A model generated the notes under the pieces. The model was not told the DNA's origin, did not search any database, and worked only from the letters and a program-made list of their open reading frames with translations. Made by a program: the position numbers and the translations under genes. Source: Labilibaculum manganireducens (lineage in GTDB: Bacteria > Bacteroidota > Bacteroidia > Bacteroidales > Marinifilaceae). From it: 64,000 nt of DNA. Below are positions 25,493 through 33,439 of this stretch, piece by piece (within the stretch, counting starts at the first letter, position 1; each line of letters opens with the position of its first letter). The stretch is from the NCBI RefSeq assembly GCF_002843385.1, contig NZ_MVDE01000005.1:140229-204228 (forward strand), read 5' to 3'.

Positions 25493-27841
25493 TTATTCAT
25501 ATTTTAGCACACGCACCGGAGTTTTTAAAGCCAATTTCCATATTTGCTGATAAACAGTAAGAAAGGTTATCAACAGAGATACAAATCCTGACAAGATAAA
25601 AATTCCAATTCCAATATCTATCCGATAGGCAAACCCTTTTAACCACCACTCCATCACAAAAAATGAAAGTACCCAAGCAATGAAATTGGAAAGCATTACC
25701 CATTTAAAAAATTCTTTCAACAACAATTGAAATACAGTATCCATATTAGCTCCAAAGACCTTCCTTAGTGCCATTTCACGGGATTTTCGTTCTGTAACAA
25801 AGGAAACAAGCCCAAACAAACCCAAACATGAAATAATAAAAGCTATTATTGTAAATGAAATAAATATTTTACTCATTCGAGATTCAGCCGTATAAAAATA
25901 CTTAAAGTCCTCTTCCAAAAATCGATAAGTAAACGGAATATCCGGAACTGTTGAGTCCCAGACTGTTCTTATTTTATTTAGAATTGGCTCCACATCTTCT
26001 CCAATTCGAATCCCTATGTATTTAAAAGCTGCCGGGTTTCGCATCATGATTAAGGGTTCCACTCCAACCTGAAGACTATTAAAATTAAAATCTTTAACAA
26101 TACCTATCACCTCGCCCGAATAATCCCAAATCTGCAAAGGTTCTCCAATGGTATGAACCATATTCATCTTTTCTGCCGCCGATTCATTAATAATAAATTT
26201 CAAGCTATCCCCGCCATGCAATTTGGAAAATCCCCTTCCCTGAATCACATTCATTTCAAATGTTTCAATGAAATCATAATCCACAAAAGACAATTGAAAC
26301 AAGATATCTTCAGAATCTTTTATTTTTCCGGGCCAATCTACATCCCAAGTTGAATTTGTAAAATTTACCGGCATTTGGTTTGCTGCAGTTACCCAGTAAA
26401 CTCCCTGAATTTTAATCAACTCATTTTTCAACTTAGGATAAATCGAATTAAAATCATCTGCCATCTCAATATAAATCAAATCGTTCTTATTGTAGCCAAC
26501 ATCCGATTCCCTTAAAAATTTCAGTTGCTGATAAATAATTCCTGAACAAATAAACAGAGATATCGACATACTAAACTGAATGACTACCAACACCTTCCTG
26601 AGCAGAGCAGAATCTTTTCTTGACACACCTTTAATTACATGAATTGGCAGAAAAGAGGACAGAAACAACGCCGGATAACTTCCTGACACAATTCCAGTAA
26701 GCAATACAATACCCGAAACGCTAAACAAAAATTTTATATTATTTATCCCCAGTGACAAATCTCTATCCGTTAAATCGCTAAAAACAGGAAGTAGTAATTC
26801 GACCAAAACAACGGCTATTCCTAAGGATATTAATGTGAAAAATATCGATTCGCCAAGAAATAAACCGATTAAACCTTTTCGCTGAGCTCCAACTACTTTT
26901 CTAACAGCAACTTCTTTTGCTCTTCTTTCTGATCTGGCTGTTGCCAAATTCATATAATTGAAACAGGCAATTAAAAGTATCAAAACAGCTACCAGCAGGA
27001 ATACTCTCACATACCAAATTGAACCAACTTTATTCGTATTAATGGCATACAAATGATATTTCACGAAAGCCTGAAGATCAAGATCTACATTTGAATTCTT
27101 AATACGATCTTTAATATACGTTTGTAACTGAGCTGCCAAATCATCCGAATCAACCCCTTCTTCTACCTTGATAAAAGTGTGAAAAGTATTTGCCTCCCAA
27201 TCATTTAAATCATAAGCCCACAACTTCCCAAAAAATTGAAAAGGAAGAATAAAGTCAAAAGTTATTGATGAATTAGCCGGCGGATTTTGAATCACAGCCG
27301 AAACTACATAATCAAATTTGGAATTTATTTCAATCTTTCTTCCAATCGGATCCAATTCGCCGAACAATTTCTGAGCGAGCTTCTCTGTAAGCACAATTGA
27401 ATTTTCCTCCTTAAAAGGATTCTCTTTTTCTCCTTCTACGATAGGAAAAGTAAAAATCTGAAAGAAATCTGCGTCAACAATTTTCCCGCCATCTTCAACA
27501 AAGCTTTTCCCATCTGCAGAAAGAATCAATTGTCCCCAGGTAGTAACCATTCTGGTGGAATACTTAATTTCCGGAAATGTTCTTTTTATTGATTCGGCTA
27601 ATGGCGCAGGTGTTGAATATACCGAAAACACATCCCCGTCTGCATAGTTCTGACTCTCATAAACGCTATAAACCTGATCAATATCCTCATGAAACTTATC
27701 AAATCCTGTTTCATATTCTACCCATATTAATATGAGTAACGTACAAGTCACACCAGTTGCCAATCCTAAAATATTCATTAAGGAGTAGGCTTTTTGCCGA
27801 TATAAACTTCGTAAAACGGTATTCAATAAAATTCTTAACAT
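25493..27841 (-). CDS. ABC transporter permease (FtsX/MacB type), first copy
   Basis: 782 aa, same architecture as the other permease: TM1 (MNILGLATGVTCTLLILIWV), MacB-PCD-like domain, TM2-4 with the coupling motif RAKEVAVRKVVGAQRKGLIG, a middle anchor (VLVVIQFSMSISLFICSGII), second periplasmic domain, and the C-terminal three-TM FtsX block with KSREMALRKVFGANMD. The gene begins 4 nt after the adaptor gene ends, so the two are translationally close. The two permeases are paralogs, diverged enough to form a heterodimer (inference). Substrate unknown. Confidence 0.9.
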   Translation of the reverse strand: MLRILLNTVLRSLYRQKAYSLMNILGLATGVTCTLLILIWVEYETGFDKFHEDIDQVYSVYESQNYADGDVFSVYSTPAPLAESIKRTFPEIKYSTRMVTTWGQLILSADGKSFVEDGGKIVDADFFQIFTFPIVEGEKENPFKEENSIVLTEKLAQKLFGELDPIGRKIEINSKFDYVVSAVIQNPPANSSITFDFILPFQFFGKLWAYDLNDWEANTFHTFIKVEEGVDSDDLAAQLQTYIKDRIKNSNVDLDLQAFVKYHLYAINTNKVGSIWYVRVFLLVAVLILLIACFNYMNLATARSERRAKEVAVRKVVGAQRKGLIGLFLGESIFFTLISLGIAVVLVELLLPVFSDLTDRDLSLGINNIKFLFSVSGIVLLTGIVSGSYPALFLSSFLPIHVIKGVSRKDSALLRKVLVVIQFSMSISLFICSGIIYQQLKFLRESDVGYNKNDLIYIEMADDFNSIYPKLKNELIKIQGVYWVTAANQMPVNFTNSTWDVDWPGKIKDSEDILFQLSFVDYDFIETFEMNVIQGRGFSKLHGGDSLKFIINESAAEKMNMVHTIGEPLQIWDYSGEVIGIVKDFNFNSLQVGVEPLIMMRNPAAFKYIGIRIGEDVEPILNKIRTVWDSTVPDIPFTYRFLEEDFKYFYTAESRMSKIFISFTIIAFIISCLGLFGLVSFVTERKSREMALRKVFGANMDTVFQLLLKEFFKWVMLSNFIAWVLSFFVMEWWLKGFAYRIDIGIGIFILSGFVSLLITFLTVYQQIWKLALKTPVRVLKYE

Positions 27842-27845
27842 CCAC

Positions 27846-29096
27846 TTACTTTAAAACCAATTTGTCAACATCTCCATATGATTCATAGCTATTTGTTACA
27901 ACTCTCTCTCCCGGTTTCAAACCCTCAAGAACCTCATAATACATTGGATTCTGATTTCCCAGTTTAATTGCACGTTTTGCAGCAAACTCACCACTGGGAT
28001 CCACAACGAATATCCATTGCCCTCCAGTACTTTGAAAAAAACCTCCTCTTTGAATCAACACAGCCTCCCTGGGCTCTCCCAATTCAATTTTTGTTCTAAA
28101 TGTTTGCCCGGTTCTAATTCCAGGAGGAAGCTCACCAACAAATTTCATATCAATTTCGAACTGACCACTACGTACTTCCGGATAAACTTTATAAACCACT
28201 AAATTATAATCAACGCCGCTAAAACTAAATTTAGCCTTTAATCCTTTATTTAATCGTGCAATGTAGAGTTCGTCAACCATCGCATTTATTTTATAATTAT
28301 CCAATACATTCACCTGCCCTAAGCGCTGCCCTCTTGACTTTGACTCTCCCAATTCAACATTTAAAGATCCTAACTGACCATCAACAGGTGCTTTTACATT
28401 TAAATTCTGGAGTTTTGCACGAACCATTTCCAGATTGTTTTCCATGTTTTTCAAATTGGCATCCAATCGTTGAATTTGAATTGTACGCGCAAGAGAATCG
28501 GTTTTTTGTCTCTCCAAAAGCAACTCTCTGGTTTTTTTATAGTAATTGTAATTATCATTTGACTCGTCGAATTCTTCCCGGGAAATTAAATCCTTCTCAA
28601 AGAAAATTTTATTTCTCTGATAAGCCCTTTTACTCTTTGCCAAATTTAAATCTATATCCAACAAACTTCTTCTTACATTCAAACGATCCTGTTCCATACT
28701 TAAACGGGTATCCCGTAATCTGTTTACCTGCTCAGTAAAGCCAGCTTCCGAATTTAATATTTGCAGGTTCAACTCTGAGTTGCTTAAACGGAGTATTACA
28801 TCCCCCTTTTTAACCATGCTTCCTTCTTCCAGCAGTATCTCTTCAACCCGGCCTCCTTCAATAGCATCTAAATAAACAGTGGTAATTGGATTAACCGTTC
28901 CCGTTCGGGCAATGTATTCCTGAAAATAATCAGTCTTCACATCTCCAATTGAAATTTTCTCTGCATCAATACGTAATCGGGATCCTGACTCTCCCAAAAA
29001 TGCTGCATACAAGACAACAACACCTAGAACGGCTCCCGCCAAGTACCAGTTTTTCCTTAGTAAATACCAGGCTTTCTTTTCAATAACTCTATCCAT
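27846..29096 (-). CDS. Periplasmic adaptor subunit (HlyD/MacA type membrane-fusion protein)
   Basis: 416 aa. One N-terminal TM (about residues 13-30, WYLAGAVLGVVVLYAAFLG), then a lipoyl/biotinyl half-motif (EGGRVEEILLEEGSMVKKGDVIL), a long coiled-coil hairpin (about 120-240, rich in L/R/E/D heptads), second lipoyl half (LNVKAPVDGQLGSLNVELGE) and beta-barrel domains with GIRTGQTFRTKIELGEP. It should bridge the ABC permease to an outer-membrane exit protein; no TolC-like gene is in the window. First gene of the operon, preceded by a near-consensus sigma-54 promoter. Confidence 0.9.
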   Translation of the reverse strand: MDRVIEKKAWYLLRKNWYLAGAVLGVVVLYAAFLGESGSRLRIDAEKISIGDVKTDYFQEYIARTGTVNPITTVYLDAIEGGRVEEILLEEGSMVKKGDVILRLSNSELNLQILNSEAGFTEQVNRLRDTRLSMEQDRLNVRRSLLDIDLNLAKSKRAYQRNKIFFEKDLISREEFDESNDNYNYYKKTRELLLERQKTDSLARTIQIQRLDANLKNMENNLEMVRAKLQNLNVKAPVDGQLGSLNVELGESKSRGQRLGQVNVLDNYKINAMVDELYIARLNKGLKAKFSFSGVDYNLVVYKVYPEVRSGQFEIDMKFVGELPPGIRTGQTFRTKIELGEPREAVLIQRGGFFQSTGGQWIFVVDPSGEFAAKRAIKLGNQNPMYYEVLEGLKPGERVVTNSYESYGDVDKLVLK

Positions 29097-29141
29097 TATA
29101 ATTTGACTTTTTTAATCCTTTTTCAAACACAACCGCAATAT

Positions 29142-29157
29142 AGCCACTTTCATGCCA
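29142..29157 (-). promoter_or_regulatory. Sigma-54 promoter (-24/-12) of the exporter operon
   Basis: Minus-strand TGGCATGAAAGTGGCT has the invariant GG-N10-GC and 11 of the 12 (near-)specified positions of TGGCACR-N4-TTGCW apart from C-to-T and T-to-G. The -12 GC lies about 47 nt upstream of the adaptor ATG. The neighbouring divergent gene encodes a sigma-54 activator, which strengthens the call. Confidence 0.75.
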
Positions 29158-29344
29158 AAACACTTTTAACATTGATTAACAACTCCTTGAAAAACCAAAA
29201 CTTATTGATTTCCACGCATCTGTGAACGAAAACAATACAAGAACTGTACGTATGCGAACATTTTTCTTTTAATATTAAAATTTTAATGATAACTTGGATT
29301 CCTATTTAAGTACCAAAACCTGAAACGACAAATTAATTCAAATT

Positions 29345-30724
29345 ATGGCAAATCAAAAAAACGGCAAAATATTAGCTATTGATGATAACGAAGATATCCT
29401 GTTTTCTTTAAAGTTGCTGCTTAAACAACACGTAGAATTAATACACACAGAGTCTGATCCGGAAATGATTCCAAAACTCATGAAACAGGATCATTACGAT
29501 GTTGTGTTGCTTGACATGAATTTTACAAAAGATGCAATTAGCGGTCAGGAAGGATATCATTGGCTAAATAAAATACTTGAAATTGACCCACAGGCGGTTG
29601 TATTATTCATTACAGCTTATGGCGATATCGAAAAATCGGTAAAAGCTATAAAAGCAGGTGCTACAGACTTTATATTAAAACCATGGCAGAACGAAAAACT
29701 TCTTGCCACCATCTCATCAGCAATAAAACTGCGCAGATCGAAAGATGAAGTCAAAGAACTAAAGACAAAACAAAAAGAATTAAATGCAGTTCTTGACCAA
29801 CCGTTTAATGACTTTATTGGTACATCTCCTGAAATGCAGCAGGTATTCTCAACCATCACAAAAGTGGCGGTAACAGATGCCAATGTCTTGATCCTTGGCG
29901 AAAACGGTACGGGCAAAGAATTGGTTGCAAGAGCACTGCACCGAAACTCATCAAGAAAAGATGAAGTTTTTATCAGCGTTGATCTTGGATCCATAAATGA
30001 AAACTTATTTGAAAGCGAACTGTTTGGACACGTGAAAGGTGCATTTACAGATGCCCGCGCCGACCGTCCCGGCCGATTCGAAATTGCTTCAGGCGGAACA
30101 CTATTCCTAGATGAAATTGGGAATTTAAGCCTGCCGATGCAAGCAAAACTATTAACTGTTTTAGAGCGAAGAGAAGTGATTCGGGTTGGATCAAACAAGC
30201 CAATTCCTATCGATATCCGTTTAATATGTGCAACCAATATGCCTCTAAAACAAATGGCATCAGAAGACAGATATCGTCAGGATCTTCTGTACAGAATTAA
30301 TACTGTTGAAATAAGTCTTCCTGCTTTAAGAGAACGATACGAAGACATACCGCTTTTGGCAAATCATTTTCTTGAAATATATTCTAAAAAGTATAAAAAA
30401 GGCATCAACCCTCTATCAAAAGCATGCCTAAACAAACTTTACGATTACAGTTGGCCTGGAAATGTGAGAGAACTTCAACATTTAATGGAGAGGGCAATCA
30501 TTATGGCAGACGATCGGAATCTGGATCCGGCCGATTTCCAAGTAAGTATTGAAAGAAATGGTCAGGATGATGTTGAATTTGACTCCTATAACCTTGAAGA
30601 AGTTGAAAAGAACATCATACAGAAAGTATTGAAAACAAATAAAGGAAATATTTCCAAAGCTGCTGGAGAATTAGGTCTTACACGCACATCTCTTTATCGA
30701 AGACTAGAAAAATATGGTTTATAA
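29345..30724 (+). CDS. Sigma-54-dependent response regulator (NtrC family)
   Basis: 459 aa. Receiver domain with acidic pair DD13-14, phospho-acceptor Asp57 (VVLLDMN), Thr90 and Lys112; an AAA+ domain with Walker A GENGTGKE at 185-192, the sigma-54 contact loop GAFTDA at 232-237 (canonical GAFTGA), Walker B GTLFLDEIGN, and arginine-finger region ALRERYEDIPLL; and a C-terminal Fis-type HTH NISKAAGELGLTRTSLYRRL. It activates sigma-54 promoters when phosphorylated. Overlaps the downstream kinase gene by 11 nt, so the two are translationally coupled, and is divergent from the exporter operon with the sigma-54 promoter, its most likely target. Confidence 0.96.
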   Translation: MANQKNGKILAIDDNEDILFSLKLLLKQHVELIHTESDPEMIPKLMKQDHYDVVLLDMNFTKDAISGQEGYHWLNKILEIDPQAVVLFITAYGDIEKSVKAIKAGATDFILKPWQNEKLLATISSAIKLRRSKDEVKELKTKQKELNAVLDQPFNDFIGTSPEMQQVFSTITKVAVTDANVLILGENGTGKELVARALHRNSSRKDEVFISVDLGSINENLFESELFGHVKGAFTDARADRPGRFEIASGGTLFLDEIGNLSLPMQAKLLTVLERREVIRVGSNKPIPIDIRLICATNMPLKQMASEDRYRQDLLYRINTVEISLPALRERYEDIPLLANHFLEIYSKKYKKGINPLSKACLNKLYDYSWPGNVRELQHLMERAIIMADDRNLDPADFQVSIERNGQDDVEFDSYNLEEVEKNIIQKVLKTNKGNISKAAGELGLTRTSLYRRLEKYGL

Positions 30725-32072
30725 AAGCTTCCGGATTAATTTTATAATAAGAATCATCGTGCTCTCAGCAACGATATTCTTATTATTTTACTTGATTGCA
30801 AAAAAGAGCCTCTACTTCACAGCAAGCCTTACTTTTATTGCGATTATTTATCAAATATATGAAATTATTAAGTACGTTGAAAAAACCAACCGCCTGCTAA
30901 AGAATTTTCTGGAATCCATACGATATTCTGATTTCACACGAAATTTCCAGGTTCAGGGTCTTGGAAGCTCATTCGACAAGCTGCAGGAGTCTTTCAATGC
31001 GGTAATTACTGATTTTCAAAAAATAAGAGCAGAAAAAGAAGAACATTATTTCTATTTACAAACCGTAATTCAACACATTGGAATTAGCTTAATTGCATTT
31101 CACCGCGATGGAAAAGTAGAAATGATTAACAATGCCTCTAAGAAACTTTTTCAGGTAAGCAACCTTAAAAAAATACAAGACTTAAGCGGTTTTAGTGAGG
31201 AACTTGTAAATTGCCTGTTAAGCCTTAAGCATGGAGAAAACACACTGGTTAAAGTTATTGACAATGAGGATATCCTAAAGCTTGCAATTTACGCTACCGA
31301 GTTTAAAATTAACAACCGGCAAGTAATACTTGTGTCAATTAAAAACATCCAATACGAACTGGAAGAACAAGAAATTGAATCCTGGCAAAAACTTATTCGG
31401 GTACTTACTCATGAGATTATGAATTCAATTACGCCAATCTCTTCCCTTTCTACTACACTAACAACAATTCTTGATGATTTCGGGGAAAACAACACCAATA
31501 AGTTTCAAGATGAGGATCTGGAGACACTGAACGAGGTTAAACTGGCTCTTGAAACAATCCATAAAAGAAGTTCCGGACTTTTGCATTTTGTAGATACTTA
31601 TCGGAATCTTACAAAAATTCCAAAGCCAAATTTCGGTATTTTTCAGATAGAGAAGCTATTTGACAACATTCATCGCCTGATGGAAGAGGAAATAAAGAGG
31701 AAAGGCATCAAATGTGAGATTAGTATCAACCCTCAAAGTCTGGAGCTTTCTGCCGACGAACAGCTGCTTGAACAGGTTTTAATCAATTTGATTAAAAACT
31801 CTATTCATGCACTCGAACACACAACCGATCCAAAAATTGAACTGAAAGCCTTTATGAACAAAAGAGGCAGAATATCAATTCAAATAAGCGACAACGGACA
31901 AGGCATTATAAAAGAGGTGCTTGATAAAGTGTTCATTCCATTTTTCACAACAAAACCGAAAGGCTCTGGTATTGGATTAAGTCTGTCAAAACAGATATTG
32001 CGATTGCACGGAGGAACCATTACTGCACAGTCAATTCCAAACGAAAAAACCAGTTTTACTCTTACTTTTTAA
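30714..32072 (+). CDS. Membrane sensor histidine kinase (NtrB-like)
   Basis: 452 aa. Two N-terminal TMs (about residues 10-28 and 33-48) with almost no periplasmic loop, a HAMP/linker helix region, a PAS-like domain (about 112-220), DHp helix with the H-box LTHEIMNSI, His233, and a HATPase_c domain with N-box NLIKNSIHALE, G1 DNGQGI and G2 GSGIGLSLS. The short loop means it probably senses a membrane or cytoplasmic signal. The start codon lies inside the regulator gene (11-nt overlap). Partner of the sigma-54 regulator; the stimulus is unknown, perhaps cell-envelope stress or the exporter's substrate. Confidence 0.94.
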   Translation: MVYKSFRINFIIRIIVLSATIFLLFYLIAKKSLYFTASLTFIAIIYQIYEIIKYVEKTNRLLKNFLESIRYSDFTRNFQVQGLGSSFDKLQESFNAVITDFQKIRAEKEEHYFYLQTVIQHIGISLIAFHRDGKVEMINNASKKLFQVSNLKKIQDLSGFSEELVNCLLSLKHGENTLVKVIDNEDILKLAIYATEFKINNRQVILVSIKNIQYELEEQEIESWQKLIRVLTHEIMNSITPISSLSTTLTTILDDFGENNTNKFQDEDLETLNEVKLALETIHKRSSGLLHFVDTYRNLTKIPKPNFGIFQIEKLFDNIHRLMEEEIKRKGIKCEISINPQSLELSADEQLLEQVLINLIKNSIHALEHTTDPKIELKAFMNKRGRISIQISDNGQGIIKEVLDKVFIPFFTTKPKGSGIGLSLSKQILRLHGGTITAQSIPNEKTSFTLTF

Positions 32073-32169
32073 CATGATTTAACACCCTAATAATTTTAAA
32101 TTAACAATTACTTTCGTTAAATTTAAGGAGCAAATCAATTTCTAACCTTTAATTAAAACTTAAAAGCAT

Positions 32170-32415
32170 ATGACTAAAACAATCACATTCAATAAGTTAA
32201 GAGAAATTAAAGATAGTTTACCTGAAGGTAGTATGCAAAGGATTGCAGAAGATTTACAATTAGAAGTAGAAACCGTTAGAAATTATTTTGGTGGAACCAA
32301 TTTTGATGAAGGCCAATGCACAGGAATTCATGTTGAACAAGGCCCTTATGGTGGTATTGTTGAACTGGATGATACAACTATTTTAGACCACGCCATTAGC
32401 ATTCTGGAAGATTAA
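32170..32415 (+). CDS. Small HTH-like DNA-binding protein candidate
   Basis: 81 aa. N-terminal half FNKLREIKDSLPEGSMQRIAEDLQLEVETVRNYFGG has helix-turn-helix spacing (MQRIAEDLQLEVETVRNYF, residues 22-40). The acidic C-terminal half with VEQGPYGGIVELDDTTILDHAISILED is a short beta/helix tail. Short, conserved-looking proteins of this type occur in Bacteroidota and are annotated as DNA-binding; I cannot name a target. Monocistronic, followed by a very long shared terminator that also serves rex. Confidence 0.75.
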   Translation: MTKTITFNKLREIKDSLPEGSMQRIAEDLQLEVETVRNYFGGTNFDEGQCTGIHVEQGPYGGIVELDDTTILDHAISILED

Positions 32416-32426
32416 ATTGTAAACAT

Positions 32427-32486
32427 CAATAAAATAAAAGACAGGGCTGTTGAAATTTTCCAACAGCCCTGTCTTTTATTTTATTG
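32427..32486. terminator. Bidirectional terminator between the HTH protein gene and rex
   Basis: A 26-bp perfect stem (32427-32452 with 32461-32486) with an 8-nt loop; A-rich on the left, T-rich on the right, so it can terminate both converging transcripts. Confidence 0.9.
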
Positions 32487-32496
32487 ATCTTATATC

Positions 32497-33153
32497 TTAC
32501 AGAACTTCTTTTCTATCGTTATGCAATTTATTAAAAATAATTGCCAGATTAGAATAGAGTGTTGTGTTTTGAACAATGATATCTTCCGGAACCTTGATTC
32601 TTGCCGGCGTAAAATTCCAAATCGCTTTAATACCCCATGCTACCATCAAATCGGCAACTGTTTGAGCATTTTCAGCTGGAACAGTAATAATTCCCATTAC
32701 CACATTCATTTCCTGCGATAAATCACGAAATTGATCGATGTGGAATACTTCAATATCATTAAATTTTTTCCCAATGGTCGAAGAATTAACATCGAAAGCC
32801 GCAACGATATTTAATCCAAAATGTGACAATCCGCTATCATGCAATAATGCAGACCCCAAAGATCCAGCTCCAACAAGAAAAGCATTATCCATAATAGTAA
32901 ATCCAAGAAACTCCGACAAAACATCTACCAACGCTTTAACTTCGTAACCTACTCTTGTTTTTCCAACAATAGTTGTATAGGATAAATCTTTTGTGACTTG
33001 GGTGGGGTCGATATTCATGTAGTTTGCTATCTGCGTAGATGAAACAAACTGCTGTCCTTTCCTTAACAAGCCTTCTGCAAATGCTAAGTATGACGGCATG
33101 CGCCTAATTGTCGGCTCAGGAACCCCCTGAATTTTCTTAGAACTTTGAACCAT
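32497..33153 (-). CDS. rex: Redox-sensing transcriptional repressor Rex
   Basis: 218 aa, normal length. N-terminal winged helix (RRMPSYLAFAEGLL, ISSTQIANYMNIDPTQVTKDLSY; residues about 17-60), then a Rossmann fold with VGAGSLGSALLHDSGL (GxGxxG at 95-100) binding NAD(H), and the C-terminal helix swapped between monomers. Rex represses anaerobic and fermentation genes when NADH/NAD+ is low and leaves DNA when NADH binds. Some of the anaerobic genes here (nifJ, nrf) are plausible targets, but I found no clear Rex operator (TTGTGAAWWWWTTCACAA type) in the window. Convergent with the 81-aa gene. Confidence 0.96.
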   Translation of the reverse strand: MVQSSKKIQGVPEPTIRRMPSYLAFAEGLLRKGQQFVSSTQIANYMNIDPTQVTKDLSYTTIVGKTRVGYEVKALVDVLSEFLGFTIMDNAFLVGAGSLGSALLHDSGLSHFGLNIVAAFDVNSSTIGKKFNDIEVFHIDQFRDLSQEMNVVMGIITVPAENAQTVADLMVAWGIKAIWNFTPARIKVPEDIIVQNTTLYSNLAIIFNKLHNDRKEVL

Positions 33154-33305
33154 AATTTCTTACTTACACCTTAAATGAAAACAAAAATAACCAAGTTTCC
33201 ATTAAAGAAAAATTTCTCTAATGATTATTTTGTTATACAAATTTAATTTTAAATAAATGGCGCTGGGGACACTACAAAAAACAATACATTAATTTCTTGT
33301 AAATG

Positions 33306-33380
33306 TGGGCGATATAGGATTCGAACCTATGACCCCTTGGGTGTAAACCAAGTGCTCTGAACCAACTGAGCTAATCGCCC
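33306..33380 (-). tRNA. tRNA-Val (anticodon TAC)
   Basis: 75 nt including the discriminator base. On the minus strand the acceptor GGGCGAT pairs with ATCGCCC; D-arm AGCTCAGTTGGTTCAGAGC, anticodon stem CTTGG / CCAAG with loop TTTACAC (anticodon TAC), T-arm ATAGG / CCTAT with TTCGAAT. The 3' CCA is not fully encoded. A consensus promoter ends 11 nt upstream. Confidence 0.97.
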
Positions 33381-33390
33381 TTAACGACTG

Positions 33391-33421
33391 CAAATATAAA
33401 CAGAAAAAATTACCACAGCAA
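33391..33421 (-). promoter_or_regulatory. Promoter of tRNA-Val
   Basis: Minus strand TTG (33421-33419), 20-nt spacer, TATATTTG (33398-33391): both elements are exact Bacteroidota consensus, 10 nt before the first base of the tRNA. Confidence 0.7.
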
Positions 33422-33439
33422 TAAAAACCTTAGTTTTGT

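Noticed and set aside
29617..30237. 206-codon minus-strand ORF inside the sigma-54 regulator gene
   Set aside because: Antisense shadow; the plus-strand frame carries all conserved motifs.
33154..33260. TTTGTTATACAAA-like patch upstream of rex as a Rex operator
   Set aside because: Only about 11 bp of imperfect symmetry; Rex sites are 16-20 bp with TTGTG/CACAA ends.
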